Below are positions 1-6,771 of a stretch of DNA of 22,716 nt, in pieces (the stretch's first letter is position 1; each line of letters starts with the position of its first letter). Both the position numbers and the translations under genes were made by a program. The notes under the pieces are model-generated. The model did not search any database. It was not told the origin of the DNA and saw only the letters and a list, made by a program, of their open reading frames with translations. Source of the DNA: CAYPHA01 sp964410215 (GTDB lineage Bacteria; Calditrichota; Calditrichia; Calditrichales; CAYPHA01); assembly GCA_964410215.1 (NCBI GenBank), contig CAYPHA010000071.1, positions 1 through 22,716 on the forward strand. The letters run 5' to 3'.

Positions 1-27
1 CAGGTTCAAGTCCTGTCGCCGGAGCCA
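1..27 (+). tRNA. 3' end of a tRNA, probably tRNA-Asn (cut by window edge)
   Basis: Only the last part of the gene is inside the window. The T-arm is visible: stem CAGG, loop TTCAAGT, stem CCTGT, followed by the 3' acceptor strand CGCCGGA, discriminator G at 24 and an encoded CCA at 25-27. The implied 5' acceptor strand is TCCGGCG. A U1-A72 pair beginning TCC with discriminator G and the ending GGAGCCA is typical of bacterial tRNA-Asn, but the anticodon lies outside the window, so the identity is inferred. Confidence 0.85.
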
Positions 28-54
28 ATAAAAGCCTTCTGAAAAGAAGGCTTT
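13..54 (+). repeat. Left copy of an att-like direct repeat (tRNA 3' end plus terminator)
   Basis: Bases 13-27, the tRNA acceptor end with CCA, match 1126-1140 at 14 of 15 positions. Bases 34-54, the terminator hairpin, match 1148-1168 exactly. The short A-rich link differs by one base in length. The second copy has no upstream tRNA body. This is the pattern left when an element integrates into the 3' end of a tRNA gene. Confidence 0.6.
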
Positions 55-59
55 TTTTA
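30..59 (+). terminator. Rho-independent terminator after the tRNA
   Basis: A perfect hairpin with stem AAGCCTTCT and AGAAGGCTT around a GAAA loop is followed directly by a run of T. It starts a few bases after the tRNA CCA end. The hairpin core is repeated without change at 1148-1168. Confidence 0.85.
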
Positions 60-60
60 T

Positions 61-588
61 TTAGGTCTTTATTTTCTCTCTAACAGCTTCAATAAAAAGC
101 GGGATCTCAGGTTGCGGTCCCGGACCAAAGTTTAAATGTGTTTCACCATCCCATTCACAAAACACTGCGTGTTGTCCCCCCATTAATGGTTCATATCCAA
201 ATTCCAGAGTAAAATACCTAAAGTCTACTTCTTCAGGATTTTCTCCCTCTTCAGGAAAATGATCTAACACAACAGCGACAAAAAACACTTCCGGCACAGC
301 AATGGGTTCCGGCATTATAAACAGTATTGTAGGGCAATCTCCTATTCGGAATGTTTCAACATCTACATCCTCTGAAAATAAATCTTCACACTTTTGTTCC
401 ATCAGTTCTTCCATAGTATTCCAGGTCATTTCTGTCCAGGATTTTTGGAAATCAGATCCCATACATTTAAAAAACAAAACAGGGTCGGCAGCGCATGCTT
501 GACGAACTGCCCTGTGCGCGAAGTAATAGTGGTGAGGGCGATTTTCAAAAAACTTATCGATCTCCTGATTATCGTCTGAAGTATTCAT
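61..588 (-). CDS. Uncharacterised acidic cytoplasmic protein
   Basis: This is a 175-residue open frame with no signal peptide, lipobox or membrane segment, so a cytoplasmic location is likely. It is rich in Glu and Asp and in aromatic residues. A hydrophobic beta-strand-like stretch lies near residues 85-110 (FVAVVLDHF). I do not recognise the family. No clear Shine-Dalgarno sequence precedes the ATG at 588. The gene points toward the tRNA and ends 2 bases past its terminator hairpin, which could serve both directions. It is the only intact gene between the two copies of the tRNA-end repeat, and the surrounding DNA is much more AT-rich than the catabolic genes further right. It could be cargo of a small integrated element. 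Coding status rests on length and on plausible protein composition. Confidence 0.6.
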   Translation of the reverse strand: MNTSDDNQEIDKFFENRPHHYYFAHRAVRQACAADPVLFFKCMGSDFQKSWTEMTWNTMEELMEQKCEDLFSEDVDVETFRIGDCPTILFIMPEPIAVPEVFFVAVVLDHFPEEGENPEEVDFRYFTLEFGYEPLMGGQHAVFCEWDGETHLNFGPGPQPEIPLFIEAVREKIKT

Positions 589-847
589 GACAAATTCTTG
601 ATTTTAAAATTGTTGGAGAAAATAAAATCATTTTTTTGATGGTTCGCATTGAACATTTATATCAACGATAAAATTATATATCATATTATCTCAGAAGAAT
701 GTTAATATAAACGAAATTGAATGGCAGGATTTAATAGATAGTACTAAAATTTGTAAATTATTTGAATATTGAAGAGTATTTACTAAAAATCTATCCAAAT
801 TTAGTATGAACCATTTTTGCCAAGATGAACACTAAATTTCTATAAAA
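589..847. other. AT-rich intergenic stretch, no gene seen
   Basis: Very AT-rich sequence with stop codons in every frame. It should hold the promoter of the minus-strand gene that starts at 588, but I see no clear promoter motif or repeat. It ends at the terminator of the decayed sorting-domain gene. Confidence 0.5.
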
Positions 848-880
848 CCAAAAATGCCCCACTCGTGGTGAATGGGGCAT
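848..880 (-). terminator. Terminator of the decayed minus-strand gene
   Basis: Read on the minus strand, ATGCCCCA pairs perfectly with TGGGGCAT (854-861 with 873-880) and is followed by TTTTTGG. It lies just beyond the C-terminal end of the T9SS sorting-domain relic, in the right orientation to have been its terminator. Confidence 0.7.
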
Positions 881-902
881 GGCTTCTGTTAGGCGAAGGT
901 CG

Positions 903-1140
903 CTTGAGAAGCAGCATCCTCCTCGACTGCACACAATTATCTGCTTTGATCTGATAGATGTACACCCTCGAGGCATATTCAGAACCATCCCAGGTAACCT
1001 AGTGGTGCCGGGTGTGCGGGATATATTGATCAGTGTAGTTAGTTTTTGGCCAGTTATATTGTAAAACGTTACCTCAATATTGGGGGATTTGTGGAGTGAG
1101 CATTCGGGGATTGAGTATTTCAGTTCTGTCGGCGGAGCCA
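903..1140 (-). pseudogene. Frameshifted relic of a T9SS type A sorting domain
   Basis: Read on the minus strand, the first part encodes IEVTFYNITGQKLTTLIN, the usual first half of a type IX secretion C-terminal sorting domain. Near 995-1010 the reading frame shifts, and the second half continues as TWDGSEYAS, VYIYQIKADN and SRRMLLLK in another frame. Together they give the order seen in intact domains of this family: YNxxGQ, then WDGSxxASGVYxYxI, then a basic-LLLK end. The body of the protein is missing, the final stop codon is lost, and the relic starts exactly at the right copy of the tRNA-end repeat. It is a gene tail cut off by recombination and then decayed. No functional product is expected. 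Confidence 0.8.
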
Positions 1141-1168
1141 TAAAAAAGCCTTCTGAAAAGAAGGCTTT
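1126..1168 (+). repeat. Right copy of the att-like direct repeat
   Basis: This repeats the tRNA acceptor end (CTGTCG-CGGAGCCA with one mismatch) and the complete terminator hairpin of 34-54, at a distance of about 1114 bases. The T-arm and the rest of a tRNA are absent upstream, where the sorting-domain relic begins instead. It lies immediately upstream of the catabolic region. Confidence 0.6.
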
Positions 1169-1239
1169 ATGCATTTTTAGAATAATTAAACAAAATTTGC
1201 TATATTCAAATATCAAATCTTGAACGACGGAGTAATGAA

Positions 1240-3492
1240 ATGACGACACGTATTATCATAGGGATGGTATGCATGGTATACCTGAGCAGCTGTACGAGCG
1301 ACATTTATGTCGCGGTTACCGGCGATGATGCCAATGACGGGTCGGCAGCCCGTCCGTTCCGGACCATTACCGCGGCCGCAGAGAGGGCACAACCCGGTGA
1401 TGTGATCACCGTGCATGAAGGCATCTACAGGGAAAGTATCAATCCCCCGCGCGGTGGCCTGTCCGACGACGAGAGAATCGTTTACCGGGCGGCTCCGGGC
1501 GAAGACGTGTTTATTAAAGGATCAGAAGAAATTACAGGCTGGAAAAAAGTGGAAAACGATGCCTGGAAGGTGACAATTCCCAATCAATTCTTTGGGAGCT
1601 TTAATCCCTATGCGGATCTGATAAAAGGTGACTGGTTTAATCCTTTGGAACGCGCTCATCACACCGGCGCGGTTTACCTGAACGGCCACTGGCTTACGGA
1701 GGCGGCGACGTTGGAGCACGTGCTGCAGCCTGCCGGGGAGGCGGATAAGTATTATGATCCGGGTTTAAAAGATCATCTGATGGATATAATCTGGTTTCGT
1801 CCGGTTTATGAAAATGCCCGGCGCATTCCGGCCGTACGTTTTAAAGATCAATATGGCATTGGAACCGGCCCCTGTGACGAGGGCGGTGAGTGCATCGGAA
1901 GAATCAATCAGGATGACTGGGTTCGCTATGAGAAGGTGGATTTTGGCAAAGGTACCACCGCGATAGAATTCCGGGCAAGCTCGGGCAATAATCTCGGAGG
2001 TATCATTGAGATTCGCCTGAATAATACGGACGGTCCGCTGATCGGCTCCTGTTCCATACCGACGACCAATGGCTGGCAATCCTGGGAATCTTTTGTTGCA
2101 GATATCGAAAAAACAAGTGGTATTCAGACCCTCTGCCTGGTGTTCAAAGCGCATGAAAAGGCTGAAAATCCGGATATCCGTCTATGGTTCGCTACGGTTG
2201 ATGACACCATGACCACGATCTGGGCACAGTTTAAAGATAGGGATCCCAATGAGAATCTCATCGAGATGAACGTGCGCCAAAGTATTTTTTACCCGGAACA
2301 AACCGGTATCAACTATCTCACCATCCGGGGATTTAAACTGATGCACGCCGCCACGCCCTGGGCACCGCCGACAGCCGAACAAATCGGTCTCATCGGAACG
2401 AACTGGAGCAAAGGCTGGATCATCGAAGATAATGAAATCAGCTATTCTGTCTGCACAGGGATTACCCTTGGCAAGTATGGGGATGCGTACGATAACACCT
2501 CACAAAACTCCGCCGAAGGGTATGTAAAGACGATTGAACGTGCAGCGGCTTCAGGCTGGTCGAAAGAGCATATCGGTCACCATATCGTGCGAAACAACCA
2601 TATTTCACATTGCGAGCAGGCGGGTATGGTCGGCAGCATGGGCGCGGTTTTTTCACAAGTTCAGGGAAATACCATTCACGATATTCATATACGCCGCCTT
2701 TTTACCGGTGCGGAAATGGCCGGCATCAAATTCCATGGCGCTGTGGATACGGAAATTTCAGATAACCATATCTATCGTACAACCCTGGGTATCTGGCTGG
2801 ATTGGATGACACAGGGTACGCGCGTCACGCGGAATGTACTGCATGACAACGGGCCGGGCATGGACTTGTTTGTCGAAGTCAACCACGGTCCGTTTCTGGT
2901 GGATAACAATTTTTTCCTATCGGGCAACAGCTTCCTGGTGAATTCGCAGGGTGGTGCTTACGTTCATAACCTGATCAACGGATCGGTCTGGGTCGCTACA
3001 GGCGAAACGCGTTTAACGCCTTATCTGAAACCGCATTCCACGGAAGTTGCCGGATTGGCACCTAATTCGGGGGGAGACGAACGTTATTTTAATAACATTT
3101 TTATCAATGGCGGTCTGCATGAATACGATCCGGTCGGATTACCCGTATTCATGGCCGGAAATGTTTTCCTGAATGGCGCGAAACCATCCAGATATGAGCA
3201 GAATCCGCTCGTTCAAGCGGCGTTCGATCCGCACATTAAACTGATTGAGCAGTCCGACGGCCTGTATCTTGAGATAACCATCGATGATACGTGGGAACAA
3301 AACGACCATCCGTTAGTGACCACCGCGTTGCTGGGCCTGGCAAAAACGTCGGAGCTACCCTATACCAAACCGGATGGATCTCCTTATATCATCAATACAG
3401 ACTTTTTCAAAAATAGGCGCAATGAAACCAATCCTCGTCCCGGGCCGGTCGCCTATTCCGATACCGGTCAGATTGCATTTAAAATAAGATGA
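1240..3492 (+). CDS. Beta-helix lipoprotein, GH141-like, with an inserted CBM6-like domain
   Basis: This 750-residue protein starts at an ATG with GGAG seven bases upstream. It has a lipoprotein signal ending LSSC (Cys18), so it is probably anchored in the outer membrane. Residues ~22-70 are a DUF1565-type start of a right-handed beta-helix (YVAVTGDDANDGS). Residues ~195-320 look like a CBM6 carbohydrate-binding module: GRINQDDWVRYEKVDF, then GGIIEIRL, then GWQSWES. Residues ~345-640 form the parallel beta-helix with repeated NxxI/NNxF turns (NYLTIRGFKL, GIWLDWMTQGTRVTRN, FVEVNHGPFLVDNN). The sequence style resembles the GH141 group, where fucosidase and xylanase activities are known, but I cannot confirm family or catalytic residues. 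Family members recalled without the insert run straight from the N-terminal part to TTIWA, here at residue ~330, so the CBM6-like unit seems inserted. The sulfatase and fucosidase neighbours support a glycan-degrading role. Confidence 0.85.
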   Translation: MTTRIIIGMVCMVYLSSCTSDIYVAVTGDDANDGSAARPFRTITAAAERAQPGDVITVHEGIYRESINPPRGGLSDDERIVYRAAPGEDVFIKGSEEITGWKKVENDAWKVTIPNQFFGSFNPYADLIKGDWFNPLERAHHTGAVYLNGHWLTEAATLEHVLQPAGEADKYYDPGLKDHLMDIIWFRPVYENARRIPAVRFKDQYGIGTGPCDEGGECIGRINQDDWVRYEKVDFGKGTTAIEFRASSGNNLGGIIEIRLNNTDGPLIGSCSIPTTNGWQSWESFVADIEKTSGIQTLCLVFKAHEKAENPDIRLWFATVDDTMTTIWAQFKDRDPNENLIEMNVRQSIFYPEQTGINYLTIRGFKLMHAATPWAPPTAEQIGLIGTNWSKGWIIEDNEISYSVCTGITLGKYGDAYDNTSQNSAEGYVKTIERAAASGWSKEHIGHHIVRNNHISHCEQAGMVGSMGAVFSQVQGNTIHDIHIRRLFTGAEMAGIKFHGAVDTEISDNHIYRTTLGIWLDWMTQGTRVTRNVLHDNGPGMDLFVEVNHGPFLVDNNFFLSGNSFLVNSQGGAYVHNLINGSVWVATGETRLTPYLKPHSTEVAGLAPNSGGDERYFNNIFINGGLHEYDPVGLPVFMAGNVFLNGAKPSRYEQNPLVQAAFDPHIKLIEQSDGLYLEITIDDTWEQNDHPLVTTALLGLAKTSELPYTKPDGSPYIINTDFFKNRRNETNPRPGPVAYSDTGQIAFKIR

Positions 3493-3540
3493 TTCCAATC
3501 AGGAAGTAAGTATCAAATGGTACGATGTCATTTTTAATTA

Positions 3541-3572
3541 GACAGGATCACGGGATTTACAGGATTTGATCA
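3541..3572. repeat. Short iterated GGAT repeat
   Basis: Three closely spaced GGAT-type units occur in GACAGGATCACGGGATTT and ACAGGATTTGATC. This resembles the small dispersed CAGGAT repeats common between genes of FCB bacteria. It lies between the convergent beta-helix and SGNH-like genes. Its function is unknown. Confidence 0.4.
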
Positions 3573-3651
3573 CTTTTATAAGATATTTAGATATTGATAT
3601 TGCAGATCAGGTTATGCTGTCGAATTTTTTACGCAGGTTTATCATTTAATA

Positions 3652-4875
3652 TTATCTGAGTAATATAAGTTTTCTGGTTTGAATACGGCCCTGATCTGTT
3701 TTCAGTGAATAGTAGTAGACACCGCTTGCCAGATTACTGCCATCGAAGAGGTAACTGTGTTCGCCCGGCCGCAGTTTGGCTGACACGAGATTGGCGACTG
3801 CTTTGCCGAGCATGTTGTATATGGTTAATGTCGTGAATTCAGATTCGGGAAGTGTAAATTGAATCCGGGTAGAAGGATTGAATGGATTGGGATAGTTCTG
3901 TTCCAATATTATTTCACCGGGCACGCTATTGCCTGCATCCAGGTCATGATCGATGTCCGTCGTCGTCCCGTCCCAACCGGCGATTCGTGCCATCATGTAC
4001 CAGAAAGCCTGGCCTTTTATCACGCAGGTCAGGCCGTACGCGTGTGCACAGGTTGTACAGCTCGCCCCGCCCCCGCTGTTTGAAAAGGCCGGAAGATCAG
4101 GATAGATATCCGGATTCTCTCTGATCCACTCTTCGCCCCAGACACACGTGCCGTCTTCCTCGGGATGATACACACCATCTAAATCCCATGCTTCAATATC
4201 CGCAAAATCAAATAATATTTTGTTATTCTCTCTGCAAAATTCCCGGATACCGTCATTGTTTGACTGCAACCGATCATATTGTATCTGCTGATGGTTTGGA
4301 GGCCCGGGTGCGACACAGTGACCCGTCATGTAGAAAAACGTAATATCGGGAAATTCCTGTTCAAATTGTTCCATCGCCTCCAGATAGGATTGAATATAGG
4401 GCCATTCTTCCGTTCCCACCTGCCCGCACCATGCCCATCCTGACACATTGAATAAACCGGATTTCAACACATTCCTCGTACCATCCTGAGCTTCTTCGCC
4501 GTCCCAGTATCCCAATTTCCCGTCTGCGGTATACGGCCATAACCCTTCTTCCCACATGCGCAGTGCGGACACATCCTGTTTTGCAGGCAGTTCAGGGCTG
4601 CGATCCGCGTTTCTGTCCGTAATCGCGAACGAATACTTTGCAGGATCCTTATATGCCTCCAGGTAATTCAGGCCGGCAATAATCTGCGAGCCATGCGAGG
4701 TATGACCATAATGAACCGTCAATTCCTTCGCCTTTTCAAGCCAATCTTCAGGGATATCATGAAAAGCCTGAACCGCATGATGATCGATAATTATCCCCTG
4801 ACCATGAACAAAGGATAAAGAAAAAAGAAAGATGATACCGCTGGAACGGATTCTATGATAAAGCATTCTTAACAT
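3652..4875 (-). CDS. Secreted SGNH-like protein with T9SS sorting domain
   Basis: I chose the ATG at 4875 (407 residues) because GAGGT lies just upstream. The longer 425-residue frame would begin inside the inverted-repeat element. The N-terminus is a signal peptide ending near FVHGQ. The main domain carries HYGHTSHGSQ, ITFFYMTGHC, NNKILFDFADIEAWD and a Cys-rich stretch CTTCAHAYGLTCVIKGQAFW. This resembles a poorly described family of secreted SGNH-hydrolase-like proteins, but no clear GDSL motif is visible, so an esterase role is only a guess. The last ~90 residues are an intact type A sorting domain: QNYPNPFNPSTRIQF, YNMLGKAV, FDGSNLASGVYYYSL, ending RKLILLR. The protein is therefore expected to cross the outer membrane by the type IX system. 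It is divergent from the EEP gene, with the inverted-repeat element between them. Confidence 0.8.
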   Translation of the reverse strand: MLRMLYHRIRSSGIIFLFSLSFVHGQGIIIDHHAVQAFHDIPEDWLEKAKELTVHYGHTSHGSQIIAGLNYLEAYKDPAKYSFAITDRNADRSPELPAKQDVSALRMWEEGLWPYTADGKLGYWDGEEAQDGTRNVLKSGLFNVSGWAWCGQVGTEEWPYIQSYLEAMEQFEQEFPDITFFYMTGHCVAPGPPNHQQIQYDRLQSNNDGIREFCRENNKILFDFADIEAWDLDGVYHPEEDGTCVWGEEWIRENPDIYPDLPAFSNSGGGASCTTCAHAYGLTCVIKGQAFWYMMARIAGWDGTTTDIDHDLDAGNSVPGEIILEQNYPNPFNPSTRIQFTLPESEFTTLTIYNMLGKAVANLVSAKLRPGEHSYLFDGSNLASGVYYYSLKTDQGRIQTRKLILLR

Positions 4876-4909
4876 TAGACGGACCTCATAGTGCTCATTA
4901 CAAATAATA

Positions 4910-5040
4910 GAGTCCACTCCGAAAAGCACGATGGTGTCATGCTGAATTTATTTCAGCATCTCTAAGTTCAATAAAAACAGTGGATCCCGAAACAAGTTCG
5001 GGATGACAACTCCGAAATTAGCACTTATCGGAGTGGACTC
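4910..5040. repeat. 131-bp nested inverted-repeat (MITE-like) element
   Basis: The ends are a perfect 13-bp inverted repeat, GAGTCCACTCCGA at 4910-4922 and its complement at 5028-5040. Inside, 4936-4960 and 4983-5007 form a second imperfect inverted pair starting GTCAT and ending ATGAC. Each inner arm is itself palindromic: ATGCTGAA-TTCAGCAT on the left and ATCCCGAA-TTCGGGAT on the right. No open frame is present. The inner arms resemble widely dispersed GTCATCCTGAA-type palindromes of bacterial intergenic regions. It lies in the divergent promoter region of the SGNH-like and EEP genes and could affect both. Confidence 0.75.
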
Positions 5041-5151
5041 AACAATAAACTCTTTAAATTCAGTGGTATACTAAGCAATCATTATGCCAGGATCAAAAAT
5101 ATTTAAGTAAATACGATAGCAGTGAATTCAAGAAAGTAATTAAGAAACGTG

Positions 5152-5168
5152 TGTACAGATTTTGTACA
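5152..5168. promoter_or_regulatory. Paired TGTACA palindromes, possible operator
   Basis: Two copies of the self-complementary hexamer TGTACA start 11 bases apart, about one helical turn. They lie some 110 bases upstream of the EEP start. The spacing suits binding of a dimeric regulator, but nothing else supports it. Confidence 0.25.
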
Positions 5169-5276
5169 ATTTTGGAATATGTTTTGAGCTTCCCTCCAGA
5201 AAACGGATAATTTGAAATCAGCATTCATATGCTTAAATTGGCATACAATAGGGAGAACATTTCAGGAAACCTGAAC

Positions 5277-6758
5277 ATGAAAAAGAACCGACCGTCCATT
5301 TATATCATGCCCGTTTTAGTCATTGGCATCTTTACGTTGCTTTCGCTTAAAAATGATGAAATGAAGCCTGTTTTAATGGATGGGAAATTTGAAGAGTGGA
5401 CATCATCACTTTTGGTTCATTCGGATCGGTTGAACGATAATGTATTCGGAAATATTGATTTCGGGAAACTCTGGATCGCACATACTGCCGATTTTCTGTT
5501 TTTCAATATTGAAGTGGGTGCCGAGATTAATCTTCAGGAGAAAAACGACATCGTGCTTCTGCTTGATATGGATAACGACAATGCGACCGGTATTCAACGT
5601 AACGGACTCGGCGTTGAGTTTTCTTATGCGTTTGGGTCACGCGATGGCAAGATGCTTGATGAAAATGGAAAGTTGCATAAAATTAACCATGCCGATATCG
5701 GTCTTGTGACGGCTCCGACGGTGACTTCGACCCGATTTGAAATCGCTTTAAACAGAAATAAAACCGTAAACCTTTTCCGGTCGGATACCATTCAGGTACG
5801 CTTCATTCATGATGGGCCCGGTGGTGATTTATTACCGGATATGGGATTACCACCGGTTACCTATATATGCACGGAAACAGACGGCGTTCTCCCGGCGAGT
5901 TATTCATTGGACCGTCACCCTGATGCCGGCATCCGTGTCGTCAGTTATAATATGCTGCGCACCGGCCTGTTCGATCCGGAACGTGCGAACACATTTGCCC
6001 GCATCTTCAAAGCCCTGAACGCCGATATCATCGGCATGCAGGAGATGTATAAGGCAAGCGCTTCCGAAACGCTGACAAAACTGATGGCGCTTGCTGCACT
6101 GGATGACGGCTATACGTGGTATTCTGATAAGCAGGGTCCTGAGAATATTGTACTAAGTCGATTTCCTATTAAACATTCAAAGGAAATCGAAGGCGGAAAC
6201 GGTGCCTTTTTAGTTGCCCTTCCATCACAATACAATATCGACCTCCTGGTCATTAATGTCCATACGCCCTGTTGTGGTGATAATAAAGGACGTCAATATG
6301 AAATTGATGCTCTGATGGCTTTCATCAGGGATCTGAAAAGGGGTAGAGGTCCATTCCCCTTCGCTGAAAACACACCGATCATTATTCTGGGGGATTTGAA
6401 TCTTGTCGGCTACGCGCAACAATTAGAAACGCTTTTAACCGGTGATATCGTGAATAAAAAATTTGGGCCATCTTTTTCGCCCGACTGGGATGGAAGCGCA
6501 TTTACCGATTTAGCGCCAACCATACCTTCCTCACCTTTCACATTTACCTGGTATTCGGAGACGAGCTCCTTCAGTCCGGGCCGCCTGGATGTTATGATTT
6601 TCAGCGACTATGTTTTAGAACCATTACGGTCATTCGTCTCTTTTACACCCTATCTTTCAGCAGACCAACTGAATGCCTATGGATTGAAATCTTCCGATGT
6701 GACGACGGTATCTGATCATCTTCCGGTTGTGTGCGACTTCAAAATATTGACAAAGTAA
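5277..6758 (+). CDS. Exported EEP-family (endonuclease/exonuclease/phosphatase) protein
   Basis: The ATG at 5277 (493 residues) is preferred over the one at 5229. It has AGGA nine bases upstream and begins with a typical export signal, MKKNRPSIYI then a hydrophobic run to about residue 24. Residues ~30-200 form a beta-rich domain (VLMDGKFEEW, IVLLLDMDNDNATG) like those in CBM9-type or exported binding modules. Residues ~217-491 are an EEP fold with its metal and catalytic residues in place: SYN (Asn225), QE (Glu256), GDLN (Asp373, Asn375) and SDH (Asp480, His481). Family members cut phosphodiesters or phosphomonoesters in nucleic acids, inositol phosphates or lipids, so the substrate is open. 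Its stop codon overlaps the ribosome site of the sialidase-like gene, so the two are very likely co-translated. A truncated relative lies at 21925-22239. Confidence 0.88.
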   Translation: MKKNRPSIYIMPVLVIGIFTLLSLKNDEMKPVLMDGKFEEWTSSLLVHSDRLNDNVFGNIDFGKLWIAHTADFLFFNIEVGAEINLQEKNDIVLLLDMDNDNATGIQRNGLGVEFSYAFGSRDGKMLDENGKLHKINHADIGLVTAPTVTSTRFEIALNRNKTVNLFRSDTIQVRFIHDGPGGDLLPDMGLPPVTYICTETDGVLPASYSLDRHPDAGIRVVSYNMLRTGLFDPERANTFARIFKALNADIIGMQEMYKASASETLTKLMALAALDDGYTWYSDKQGPENIVLSRFPIKHSKEIEGGNGAFLVALPSQYNIDLLVINVHTPCCGDNKGRQYEIDALMAFIRDLKRGRGPFPFAENTPIIILGDLNLVGYAQQLETLLTGDIVNKKFGPSFSPDWDGSAFTDLAPTIPSSPFTFTWYSETSSFSPGRLDVMIFSDYVLEPLRSFVSFTPYLSADQLNAYGLKSSDVTTVSDHLPVVCDFKILTK

Positions 6759-6771
6759 GGAGGGAATCATT
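6757..6771 (+). promoter_or_regulatory. Ribosome site pointing to an ATT start codon
   Basis: GGAGG at 6759-6763 overlaps the end of the EEP gene and is followed five bases later by ATT at 6769, in frame with the sialidase-like protein. The first ATG, at 6796, has no ribosome site of its own. Confidence 0.6.

Noticed and set aside
1126..1168. Second functional tRNA
   Set aside because: Only the acceptor end and terminator are present. The T-arm and the rest of the cloverleaf are missing.
4876..4929. Upstream extension of the SGNH-like protein
   Set aside because: It starts inside the inverted-repeat element, has no ribosome site and precedes a better start with GAGGT and a signal peptide.
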